Below are positions 1 to 7,207 of a DNA stretch of 20,367 bases, piece after piece. Every line of letters starts with the position of its first letter. The first letter of the stretch is position 1. The notes beneath the pieces were generated by a model that saw only the letters and a list, made by a program, of their open reading frames with translations, made no database searches and had not been told where the DNA came from. The position numbers and the translations under genes are program-made. The stretch lies in contig JAFGIT010000111.1 of assembly GCA_016929465.1 (NCBI GenBank), positions 1 through 20,367 of the forward strand, read 5' to 3'. The DNA comes from JAFGIT01 sp016929465 [NCBI: Candidatus Coatesbacteria bacterium]. GTDB lineage: Bacteria > B130-G9.

Positions 1-588
1 GCAGGACCGCTTGAGTATCTCCCACACGGGCGAAAGAGTGTTGTTGATGTCCAGCACTCCGGCTCGTTTGAATGACCCTATCGTCAGTTTGTGGTCTTCT
101 TTTCTCGATTGGAGGAGATTCAGAGCCGCAGCTATCTTGTTCACGCGGCCGGGGCTCGCGAACCTGCATGGATCACTAATTATTCCATCCAATTCAGGAG
201 CCTCCCAGTGTATCCCGGCCTCCTCGAAGAGAAGGTCTCGGCCACAGAGAATCGCTATCGAGTCTGGATTTAGCTTCTTCGCTTCGCGGACCGCAGCCAG
301 GTCCTTCCCGAGGGATGGAAGCGATGAATCGAAGACGACGATCTCCGGGCGGTGCTTCACCAGGTCGGACTGCAGAGCGCCCCACTCCAGGCCCTCAGCC
401 TCGTAATCGGCCAATTTGCAGCGGAATCCCGCAAGCGAGAGCTTTGCCGCTACAAGCAGGAGATTGAAAGGCGGCGCGTGACGCGAAGAGATGAGCCTGC
501 ACCGTGCCGTGGGCCACCAGGCTCGGGAATCATCCCGCCCTGGCGTCCGAACGAGCAACGCCGTCATCACACCCTTGTCGCCAGTCAT
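1..588 (-). CDS. Cobalamin-binding-domain radical SAM protein, N-terminal fragment (runs off left edge)
   Basis: The reverse strand is open without a stop from an ATG at 588 to the window edge, giving 196 codons. A GGAGG Shine-Dalgarno lies 10 bases before the ATG, which supports this start. The protein reads PPFNLLLVAAKLSLAGF, then LADYEAEGLEW, then HRPEIVVFDSSLPSL and AREAK-like/NPDSIAILCG segments. This is the Rossmann-like order (PP-x-LL-x-AA-L, D-x-EAEGL, P-D/E-VV, NP-x-I-x-x-x-GG) of the B12-binding domain at the front of BchE/HpnR-type radical SAM enzymes. The cobalamin-ligand motif DxHxxG is absent, as is common in that subgroup. The CxxxCxxC cluster motif would lie beyond the left edge, so the radical SAM part is inferred and the substrate is unknown. 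The gene is divergent from the Fe-S protein at 783, and the two share the 589-782 gap. Confidence 0.72.
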   Translation of the reverse strand, partial: MTGDKGVMTALLVRTPGRDDSRAWWPTARCRLISSRHAPPFNLLLVAAKLSLAGFRCKLADYEAEGLEWGALQSDLVKHRPEIVVFDSSLPSLGKDLAAVREAKKLNPDSIAILCGRDLLFEEAGIHWEAPELDGIISDPCRFASPGRVNKIAAALNLLQSRKEDHKLTIGSFKRAGVLDINNTLSPVWEILKRSC

Positions 589-782
589 TTCAAGTCAACC
601 TCCAAAGTCAAATAACACCGATGAGACACATTTTGTTTTACCACAGATGAATTGAGATGAGTGGCAAATCTCTGAAGGCCGAGCCGATTCCCCATGATTC
701 GACTCCGACTTGTTATATGATTGCAGATGAGATTGAATTTCACATCATTAGATTTACAGCAATTCCAATTGGGAGAAGCAGA
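589..782. other. Divergent intergenic region
   Basis: This gap separates two outward-facing genes and should carry both promoters. The minus-strand ribosome site (GGAGG) is clear near 598-602. On the plus strand GGGAG sits 7-8 bases before the ATG at 783. I found no sigma-70 box pair good enough to report. An in-frame ATG at 657 would extend the Fe-S gene leftward over most of this stretch, but it lacks a ribosome site and the added residues resemble nothing in the family. Confidence 0.4.
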
Positions 783-2075
783 ATGACTGGGCTCTCCGAT
801 GGAGCAAACAAAGTCTGCCTGAGATGCGGCTCGTGCCTCTCAGCATGTCCGGTTTACAAGAAGCAGTTGAACGAGATGGTAGCGCCGCGCGGCAAGATGG
901 CACTCGCAGAGGCCATATCGCACGACGAGATGCCGGCGAAACACGACACAGCGTCATACCTTTCACAGTGTCTAGTCTGCACAGCCTGTATGGACAGCTG
1001 CCCCAATAATTTGAATGTCGATATTCGGATGATAGCGGGACGCTCCGCTCTCAAACGCCACAAGATAGCGAATATGCCCTTTTTCGCCGCATTCCGGACC
1101 GTTCTGCAGACCAGATCCCTTATGGACGTCGGTGCGTTCTTTGGCAGACTGTTCAGCCGCCTGCTGTTCTTCCGTGTTCCGGGTGAATCCGGGCTGCATC
1201 TGAGATTCCCGATCCTCGTCCCCAGGTCGAGGCTGCTGCCGAAGATAGCCATCACTCCCTTCCTGAAATCGGAGAAGAAAAAGAGGGGCAAAGAACACAG
1301 CTCTTCGAGTAAGGCTCCCTACGCCTACTTCGTTGGCTGCATGGGAAATTACTCCTGCACGGAGGTGCCGAACCAGCTTCTCGCTCTGCAGAATAAAATC
1401 GGCGGCTCTATTTCCGTCCCGTTGGACCAAAGATGCTGCGGGATGCCGGCAATCGTGGCTGGCGACCTCCAATCCGCAAGAAAACTGGCGAGGAGGAATA
1501 TCAACGTCCTGCTAAAAACCGGAGCGGAGAAAATTATCACGGCGTGCGGATCCTGCGGCTCGGCAATCAAGCACTACTACCCGGCGCTCTTCGACGACGA
1601 CGAGAATACGCGGAAATCCGCGGAAGAAGTCGCATCGCGGATAGTCGATGTATCGGAGCTAATCGCCCATTCGACGACGGAGAAGACCTTCGCAGTCAAT
1701 AAAGACCTCCTGAAAAGGCTCGGATTGGAATCAGAGAAGCGCGTCAAGGTCACTTATCACGAGTCATGTCATCTGGGAAGGAGAATGGGAGTCATCGAAG
1801 CCCCCAAGCAGATCCTACGTAGAATAGAGGGCATAGAATTCGTCCCGATGAAGGATGAGAACGTCTGCTGCGGATGCGGGGGCCTATTCAGCGTTCACCA
1901 CTACGACATCTCGAGCGCCATAACCGCCGATAAGGCGGAAAATATAAGAGCTACTGGTGCCCAGATCGTTGCAACCGGGTGCCCCGCGTGCGCTATGCAA
2001 ATCGCGGACGGCCTCGCCCATGCTGGGCTCGATATACCGGTAGTTCACACCATTGAATTGATCTCGAGTAGTTAG
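783..2075 (+). CDS. (Fe-S)-binding oxidoreductase subunit, GlcF/GlpC/LutA-like, two CCG domains
   Basis: The product has about 430 residues and starts at an ATG preceded by GGGAG at good spacing. An in-frame ATG at 657 would add 42 residues with no family resemblance. Two ferredoxin-type motifs lie near the N-terminus: CLRCGSCLSACP and CLVCTACMDSCP, each able to bind a [4Fe-4S] cluster. Two CCG (DUF3400-type cysteine-rich) domains follow: GCMGNYSC...RCCGMPA...CGSCG, and SCHLGRR...CCGCGG...CPAC. This order is that of the glycolate oxidase iron-sulfur subunit GlcF and related lactate or glycerol-3-phosphate dehydrogenase subunits, which pass electrons from a flavoprotein to the quinone pool or a partner. 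The flavoprotein partner (GlcD-like) is not next to it, so the substrate cannot be assigned. It stands alone between a divergent gene and a long regulatory gap. Confidence 0.85.
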   Translation: MTGLSDGANKVCLRCGSCLSACPVYKKQLNEMVAPRGKMALAEAISHDEMPAKHDTASYLSQCLVCTACMDSCPNNLNVDIRMIAGRSALKRHKIANMPFFAAFRTVLQTRSLMDVGAFFGRLFSRLLFFRVPGESGLHLRFPILVPRSRLLPKIAITPFLKSEKKKRGKEHSSSSKAPYAYFVGCMGNYSCTEVPNQLLALQNKIGGSISVPLDQRCCGMPAIVAGDLQSARKLARRNINVLLKTGAEKIITACGSCGSAIKHYYPALFDDDENTRKSAEEVASRIVDVSELIAHSTTEKTFAVNKDLLKRLGLESEKRVKVTYHESCHLGRRMGVIEAPKQILRRIEGIEFVPMKDENVCCGCGGLFSVHHYDISSAITADKAENIRATGAQIVATGCPACAMQIADGLAHAGLDIPVVHTIELISSS

Positions 2076-2088
2076 ACTTGTTGGACAT

Positions 2089-2110
2089 AATTGTCCCTTT
2101 TGGAACAATT
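2089..2110. promoter_or_regulatory. Palindromic operator / enhancer site 1 (TGT-N10-ACA)
   Basis: Arms AATTGTCCC and GGAACAATT flank TTTT, with one mismatch per nine-base arm. The outer bases fit TGT-N10-ACA (TGT at 2092-2094, ACA at 2105-2107), the pattern bound by NifA-class activators of sigma-54. It lies about 200 bp upstream of the sigma-54-type promoter at 2300. No T-run follows, so it is unlikely to be a terminator. Binding by an activator is inferred. Confidence 0.5.
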
Positions 2111-2123
2111 GGGTAAAAACAGC

Positions 2124-2139
2124 TGTCCCTTTTGGGACA
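2124..2139. promoter_or_regulatory. Palindromic operator / enhancer site 2 (TGT-N10-ACA)
   Basis: TGTCCCTTTTGGGACA is a perfect 6-bp-arm palindrome around TTTT and a second TGT-N10-ACA site. It shares the core GTCCCTTTTGG with site 1. The two centres (about 2099.5 and 2131.5) are 32 bp apart, close to three helical turns, so bound dimers would sit on the same DNA face. That is typical of paired upstream activator sites about 100-200 bp before a sigma-54 promoter. Confidence 0.55.
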
Positions 2140-2298
2140 ATTCGCTAAACGTGCTTATGATTATATCCTTTGATATAGATGCAGCATTTTTGCGATAGTA
2201 TATAGATTGTCGGGACAGCACTGACTCTCCTGCCCGCTCCTCCCCCATTTGCAGGTAAATCACCTTTGAGAGAGACATAAGAGAGGTTTCAGGGCGGT

Positions 2299-2315
2299 TT
2301 GGCATGAAACCTGCA
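2299..2315 (+). promoter_or_regulatory. Sigma-54 (RpoN) -24/-12 promoter
   Basis: TTGGCATGAAACCTGCA matches the RpoN consensus TGGCACG-N4-TTGCA at all bases except C-to-T in the -24 block and T-to-C in the -12 block. The invariant GG (2301-2302) and GC (2313-2314) have the exact required spacing. The expected transcript start is near 2326. Sigma-54 promoters need a bacterial enhancer-binding protein, and the two palindromes upstream are good candidate sites. The transcript would be the structured RNA at 2326-2520. Confidence 0.7.
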
Positions 2316-2340
2316 TAATTATCTCTCAGGAACACATTAC

Positions 2341-2421
2341 ATGGATAAGGTAAGAATTGAAGTACCTAGGAGGTGCGCAGACAACGTTCGCCCCGATGAA
2401 CCACCCAGTGGTTCAATTTAA
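2341..2421 (+). CDS. Possible 26-residue peptide ORF inside the sigma-54 transcript
   Basis: ATG at 2341 is the first start codon after the predicted transcript start and has AGGA nine bases upstream. It reads 26 codons to TAA at 2419-2421. The peptide is charged (starts MDKVRIEVPRR) and has no membrane segment. The stop falls just after the 8-bp hairpin. A second overlapping frame is open from 2354 to a TAG at 2501-2503 inside the terminator stem, but its only ATG starts have no usable ribosome site. Either ORF may be chance in a short GC-rich RNA. Confidence 0.2.
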   Translation: MDKVRIEVPRRCADNVRPDEPPSGSI

Positions 2422-2485
2422 CGCCCTCGACAGGCGCGATATGCGCTTGGCCGACCCCATCCAGCCCGAGGGCATTCCTGGCCCT

Positions 2486-2520
2486 GGGGGACCGCTAAAT
2501 TAGCGGTCCCCCGACTTCTT
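2486..2520 (+). terminator. Strong Rho-independent terminator
   Basis: A perfect 12-bp stem pairs GGGGGACCGCTA (2486-2497) with TAGCGGTCCCCC (2501-2512) around an AAT loop. It is followed by GACTTCTTTTTTG. The stem and T-run mark the end of a transcript reading rightward. No annotated protein gene ends nearby (the Fe-S gene ends at 2075), which is the main reason to propose an independent short transcript. Confidence 0.85.
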
Positions 2521-2627
2521 TTTTGACCATCCGCACGATATGATCAACCAATTGATCCGCATCGTCCTCATCTGATACTGTGTGCTGTGTCTTTAGGATC
2601 TCTTCAATATATCGGTGAGGGCTTCAA

Positions 2628-5600
2628 ATGCTGCGTTGGGTGCCATCGACCTATCTGATTATTTTGATGCTATCAGCCTTGGTCTCCGTCCGTGCCGCGG
2701 AGCCGGATTTCCTCTGGACGTATGAGGCGGGCGCCTGGATTACGTCTTCTCCGCTCTTTATTGGGGATGACAGACTAGTATTCGGATGCCATGACGGCTC
2801 GATACGGTGCATAGAATCCGAGGGGAGCCTGGTCTGGACATATCGGACGGAGAATGTTGTATGCGCATCACCAGTAGTCCTGCCCGGAGACCGAATCGCC
2901 TGCGGATCGGCTGACAGCAAGCTCTACTGCCTGACGACCGATGGTGGACTGGTCTGGTCCTATCAAACGGAAGGCCCGGTTTATGGAACTGCGAGAGCGC
3001 TCGATGACGGCAGGATCACCTTCGGTTCGATCGATGGGAATCTCTATTGCCTCAATCCTGATGGTGCTCTCTCCTGGTCCATCGAGACCGGAAGCTGGAT
3101 CACCTCCAGGCCCTCGCTCAGGGCTGATGGAGCGATTCTAATCGCTTCGTGGGATGGCTGTGTCTATGCAGCGAGTTCGGAGGGCAACATTATCTGGACT
3201 TACGATTGCGGCAGCCCAATAGCTGCGTCAATTGAACTGGATGACACCAATACCGGCTATTTTGGTACGTTGGACGGCAGGCTGCTCTGCCTCGACCTAG
3301 ATGGAAGGCTGCTATTCGAATTTCCAGCGAACGACTCGATACTCTCAACTCCAAAGGTCCTTGCTTCGGGCGATATCGTCTTCGGCACCAACGATGGGAC
3401 GATATATTGGCTTTCGGATGACGGCATTTCGAAGATGACACGCAGCGCCGACGACAACGTCGTGGCTCAACCCGCAGTCTCGCCGCTCGATGAGATATAT
3501 GTCGGCTCGCTGGATCGGAAATTGTACATAACGAATTTGAGAGGCTCCAGGATAGACACTGAGAGCTTCCCGAGCGGGATAATCGCCCCGGTTCAGTTCA
3601 TGGGCGATGGAACACCGATCGTCGCGTGCCTGAATGGCAGGATCTATGCCCTGCCAATGAGGCCGGGACGCCTTGGAGAGGAGGCCATTCATATATCCAA
3701 TGATGAGGTCCGACCGGATAGAATCCATGAAACGCCACGACTATGCCGGATATCTCCCCTGAGCTCCATCACATCTGGCAACAAGCATGGAGCGTTCTCT
3801 GGACCACCCGGGACCGAGAAAGTCGCCGAGCCCTTATCGGAACCGATGATGGGGATCGGGCTCGATAATTTCAGGCCGACCACGGTAGATCAGGCGCTCT
3901 TTGTCATAGGCTGCGCGCGTGGTGATCTCGATCAGAATCATGAGCTGTATTTCCAGGATGAGCTCCGCCTTCAGAGCATAGACTATCTCCTAAATAATCC
4001 GCTCGAAGTGCCGCAGTTCGCATATCAAATCGTCGCTCCCTTGACGCCGGTCGAATTCGACCTTCAGCAGATAGTCATTCACTTCTGTGAGCAGATTGAT
4101 CTGACCGGTCATTCTCCGCATATATTCGTGCCATTTCTGCAAGAGGCTCCACTTGCCTCATCGATTACCTTACTTCACGAGATCCTGGGAGAGCCATTGG
4201 AAGCTTCGGACATCGAGGACCTCACCGCACGCTCCGCCGGCATTGACGCTGACGTCCAGAAAGCGGCCGCGACCATAGTGCTTGGAATAGCCTCGGCCTA
4301 TGAACTGCGGGAATCAAGTCTCTCGCTCCTTGATGCAACCGCCAGGGATTCTCTGCTGACGGCGAAGATAATGCCCTACACGTCGAACTACTCCTCGATT
4401 GCTCAATTGGACAATCTCCTGAACAATGCAAAGGAGGTCGATATGGACGGCATGGCGGAAGCCTGCCTGGAAACGCTGGGTGCTGTCGAGACCGCGATCG
4501 GATATCTCGTATCAGCTGGTTCGCGCTCAAATATTGGTCTTCCATTCAGCTACTCCACACCGATCGGCAAGATCGTCCTGGGAACCTACGGGGCTGACGT
4601 CTATGGTGCGGACCCGCCCAACTCTGAGTATCTCTTGATCATCGATCTCGGCGGCGATGACAGCTATATCGGCGGGGGGATCGGTTGCACGCAGTCTCCA
4701 GAGAATGGCATCTCTATTCTCATCGATAATTCAGGCAATGATTCCTACACATCGGATGAAGACTGCTCCTTCGGCTGCGGGATTCTCGGCCTTGGCCTAT
4801 TACTCGACCTCGCGGGGAATGACACATATCGCGGAGCTGACTACTCCCAGGGCGTCGGCGCCTTCGGCTTCGGAATGCTGTGTGATTTGGCGGGAGCGGA
4901 TAGGTATAACTGCATATCGGCCGGCCAGGGCGCTGCAACTTTTGGCCTCGGCATTTGCTATGACCGGCTTGGAGAGGACGAGTTCTACTGCGTCTCGACT
5001 TCTCAGGGCTTTGGATTCATAAAAGGGATCGGCGTGATCGACGGCGGCTTCGGAGATGACTGCTACTTCTCTGGCTGCGGGTCGGTGGACTTCCGAGAGG
5101 CTGATCCCGGACAGGAGCGATTCGACAGCATGTCGCAGGGATTTGGTTGGGGCTACAGGAACGACGAGGACCGGTATTGGAGGTCAGGCGGTATAGGCCT
5201 GATCAACGATGGCGGCGGGGCCGATATCTACCTCGCGGACTATTTCGCCCAGGGAAGTGGATATTGGTTCGGTGCGGGATTTCTGTATGACAGGGCTGGT
5301 GACGATCTGTATCTCGCCCGCAATTACGTCCAGGGATCGGGCACTCACACGGCAATAGGCGTCCTGGTCGAGGACGGTGGTGACGACGAGTACTTCGCGT
5401 GGGAGCATGCTCAAGGCTCGGGACTGGACCTGTCAGTCGGGATGCTAATCGAGGAGATGGGAGATGACTATTACTCCTGCAAGGGTCGATGCCAGGGAGT
5501 TGGCGTGAAGAACGCCTTTGGCTTGCTTTGCGACAGCAAGGGGTCCGACGTGTATGTAGCCTCGACAGAGCATCAAGGTATGGGAAGGATCAACGAGACG

Positions 5601-5795
5601 AGAGACTACGGCAATGTCGGCCTGCTGCTCGACTTCTCTGGTCTTGATCACTATTCCCATCACAGCGGACAGAATAGAAGCTGGACAGACGGCTATCTGG
5701 GCTTCACTATCGACGCAGAATCAGGTAGCGTCCCCTGGAAGTTCTCAATTGGCATGGACATGGATGTGCAATCTCACATTAGAAGGCAAAGATGA
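2628..5795 (+). CDS. Secreted PQQ-type beta-propeller protein with C-terminal GDDxY repeats
   Basis: The product has 1055 residues, with a signal peptide at 1-23 (charged start, hydrophobic LIILMLSALVSV core, cleavage near RAA). Residues about 27-343 hold around eight propeller blades of roughly 40 residues with W-T/S-Y and DG-x-L/I-Y-C-L motifs, as in PQQ/BamB-like propellers. Residues 344-440 are a poorly conserved linker, and 440-660 are a helical region of unknown type. Residues about 668-1015 carry twelve repeats of some 27-29 residues with core L-L-x-D-x-x-G-x-D-x-Y followed by Q-G-x-G, suggesting a stacked, possibly cation-binding solenoid. No transmembrane anchor or sorting tail is seen. 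The function is unknown; an extracytoplasmic binding or scaffold role is inferred. Its TGA overlaps the ATG of xseA (ATGA), so the two are translationally coupled. The start has a modest GAGG site. Confidence 0.85.
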   Translation: MLRWVPSTYLIILMLSALVSVRAAEPDFLWTYEAGAWITSSPLFIGDDRLVFGCHDGSIRCIESEGSLVWTYRTENVVCASPVVLPGDRIACGSADSKLYCLTTDGGLVWSYQTEGPVYGTARALDDGRITFGSIDGNLYCLNPDGALSWSIETGSWITSRPSLRADGAILIASWDGCVYAASSEGNIIWTYDCGSPIAASIELDDTNTGYFGTLDGRLLCLDLDGRLLFEFPANDSILSTPKVLASGDIVFGTNDGTIYWLSDDGISKMTRSADDNVVAQPAVSPLDEIYVGSLDRKLYITNLRGSRIDTESFPSGIIAPVQFMGDGTPIVACLNGRIYALPMRPGRLGEEAIHISNDEVRPDRIHETPRLCRISPLSSITSGNKHGAFSGPPGTEKVAEPLSEPMMGIGLDNFRPTTVDQALFVIGCARGDLDQNHELYFQDELRLQSIDYLLNNPLEVPQFAYQIVAPLTPVEFDLQQIVIHFCEQIDLTGHSPHIFVPFLQEAPLASSITLLHEILGEPLEASDIEDLTARSAGIDADVQKAAATIVLGIASAYELRESSLSLLDATARDSLLTAKIMPYTSNYSSIAQLDNLLNNAKEVDMDGMAEACLETLGAVETAIGYLVSAGSRSNIGLPFSYSTPIGKIVLGTYGADVYGADPPNSEYLLIIDLGGDDSYIGGGIGCTQSPENGISILIDNSGNDSYTSDEDCSFGCGILGLGLLLDLAGNDTYRGADYSQGVGAFGFGMLCDLAGADRYNCISAGQGAATFGLGICYDRLGEDEFYCVSTSQGFGFIKGIGVIDGGFGDDCYFSGCGSVDFREADPGQERFDSMSQGFGWGYRNDEDRYWRSGGIGLINDGGGADIYLADYFAQGSGYWFGAGFLYDRAGDDLYLARNYVQGSGTHTAIGVLVEDGGDDEYFAWEHAQGSGLDLSVGMLIEEMGDDYYSCKGRCQGVGVKNAFGLLCDSKGSDVYVASTEHQGMGRINETRDYGNVGLLLDFSGLDHYSHHSGQNRSWTDGYLGFTIDAESGSVPWKFSIGMDMDVQSHIRRQR

Positions 5796-7207
5796 AGGAT
5801 CTGGAGCTCGATTTCACCGCCCAGAAGGCCCAGGAATTCCAGGAGGGCCGGAAGATATACCAGGTCTCCGAGCTGTCAGCGGAGATCAAGGGACTTCTTC
5901 AGGCCAGGTTCACCGACATCTGGGTGGAGGGTGAGATAACCGACTTCAAGCGGTCGGCAGCGGGACACCTTTATATGCGGCTGAAGGACGACAAGGCGCA
6001 GATTGGCGCAGTTATGTTCCGCAACAAGGCGATCTTCCTGCGCTTCAAGCCCGAGAATGGGCTGGCAGTCATAGCCAAGGGATCGGTCAGCTGCTATCCA
6101 CCTTCGAGCAGCTATCAAATCATCGTCGATTACTTCGAGCCGAAGGGCATCGGCGCGCTTCAGCTCGCGTTCGAACAGCTGAAGAGGAAGCTGCAGTCGG
6201 AGGGGCTGTTCGATCCAGAACGCAAAAAGCCGATCCCGAAAATGCCGAAGACCATCGGCGTTGTCACATCACCGACCGGCGCTGCCATACGGGATATCCT
6301 GAATGTCACAAGCCGCAGGTTCTGCTCTGCACACGTCATCCTCTATCCCGTTCTGGTTCAAGGTGACAAGGCTCCAGCAGAGATCGCACACGCCATTGAC
6401 GAGATGAATCGACTTGGCCTCGTCGAGGTTCTGATTGTCGGCAGAGGCGGCGGGGCGGCGATTGACCTCTGGGCTTTCAACGAGGAGAGCGTCGCACGGG
6501 CAATTGCGAGGTCGGTCATTCCGGTGATTTCTGCGGTCGGCCACGAGGTCGACTTCACGATCTCCGACTTCGTCGCCGATCTTCGAGCACCTACTCCATC
6601 AGCAGCGGCAGAGCTCGTCGTTCAGAGCAGAGCAGAGCTCCTTGCGAAGGTGGACGCTATGCGCAGCCGAGTGCTCAAGATGACCGCTGACCGCGTGGCC
6701 TTTCTCAGTCAGAAACACAAGACCCTCGCGACCGCCCTTCGCCTGAACAGCCCGGAACGGCCCATAGAGGTCCTGATGCAGAGAGTTGATGAATTCGACA
6801 ACCGGCTTCGTCGGGGCTTGCTGGCTTATATCGAGCGAAAGAGGCAGAAGATCGAGAATCTCACATCCCGTCAAAGCCCCCGCTTGCTCACGAAGAGAGT
6901 CGAAGTCCTGGACGCGAACTTGAAGAGCTGCACGAATCGGCTCAAGAGGTCCATGCTCGCCAGGATGGAGCTTGCCGAGACCCGATTCTCGGCCGTCAGA
7001 AAACAGCTGTCGTCTCTGAAGCCTCAGAACGTCATGAAGAGGGGCTACGCTATTTGTCAGGACGTTGCAACCGGTAGGTCGATTTCGAGGGCAAGGGAGG
7101 CTCGACTCGGCTCTACGATCCTCCTGACGCTATCCGACGGGAGCCTGGGATGCCAGGTCAACGACGTCTCGATATCAGAGGATATAATATCCAATGAAAT
7201 CAGATAA
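5792..7207 (+). CDS. xseA: Exodeoxyribonuclease VII large subunit
   Basis: The product has 471 residues. XseA with XseB degrades single-stranded DNA from both ends to acid-soluble oligonucleotides in repair. The N-terminal OB-fold (about 15-115) has WVEGEI and GHLYMRLKD. The catalytic domain (about 130-320) has GVVTSPTGAAIRD, GRGGG at residue 217, DLWAFNEE and GHEVDF..SDFVADLRAPTPSAAAE. Residues matching the Asp, Arg and His/Asp catalytic set of E. coli XseA are present. The C-terminal third is long, charged and helical, as expected for the XseB-binding coiled coil. The usual GGGSxED segment reads GGGAAID, a departure from the norm. No xseB follows: pyrD overlaps the 3' end. The start overlaps the previous stop and has AAGG upstream. 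Confidence 0.95.
   Translation: MKDLELDFTAQKAQEFQEGRKIYQVSELSAEIKGLLQARFTDIWVEGEITDFKRSAAGHLYMRLKDDKAQIGAVMFRNKAIFLRFKPENGLAVIAKGSVSCYPPSSSYQIIVDYFEPKGIGALQLAFEQLKRKLQSEGLFDPERKKPIPKMPKTIGVVTSPTGAAIRDILNVTSRRFCSAHVILYPVLVQGDKAPAEIAHAIDEMNRLGLVEVLIVGRGGGAAIDLWAFNEESVARAIARSVIPVISAVGHEVDFTISDFVADLRAPTPSAAAELVVQSRAELLAKVDAMRSRVLKMTADRVAFLSQKHKTLATALRLNSPERPIEVLMQRVDEFDNRLRRGLLAYIERKRQKIENLTSRQSPRLLTKRVEVLDANLKSCTNRLKRSMLARMELAETRFSAVRKQLSSLKPQNVMKRGYAICQDVATGRSISRAREARLGSTILLTLSDGSLGCQVNDVSISEDIISNEIR

Larger units (their letters stand above)
2326..2520 (+). ncRNA. Candidate structured small RNA (or leader) driven by sigma-54
   Basis: The segment starts at the predicted sigma-54 start point and ends in a strong intrinsic terminator, giving about 195 nt. 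Four further helices can be drawn by hand. (1) 2362-2376 has a 6-bp stem with one G-U and an AGG loop. (2) 2397-2415 has an 8-bp perfect stem, TGAACCAC with GTGGTTCA, and a 3-nt loop. (3) GCCCTCG (2423-2429) pairs with CGAGGGC (2466-2472). (4) Nested in that, CAGGCGC (2431-2437) pairs with GCGCTTG (2443-2449), one G-U, loop GATAT. The terminator helix follows. I do not recognise a known RNA or riboswitch class. It could be a trans-acting sRNA, like other RpoN-dependent sRNAs (Qrr, CrcZ, GlmY), or an mRNA for a tiny peptide. The 5' end is inferred from the promoter only. Confidence 0.5.

Noticed and set aside
11-615. Plus-strand ORFs near the left edge (11-406, 352-615)
   Set aside because: They lie opposite the minus-strand open frame whose translation matches a B12-binding domain and has a strong ribosome site; the plus frames resemble nothing.
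972-1472. Minus-strand ORFs of up to 166 codons inside the Fe-S gene
   Set aside because: Shadow frames of a gene with clear cysteine motifs; low-complexity translations and no ribosome sites.
2089-2139. The two palindromes as terminators of the Fe-S gene
   Set aside because: Neither is followed by a T-run and the first stem has a mismatch, so DNA-level operator sites fit better.
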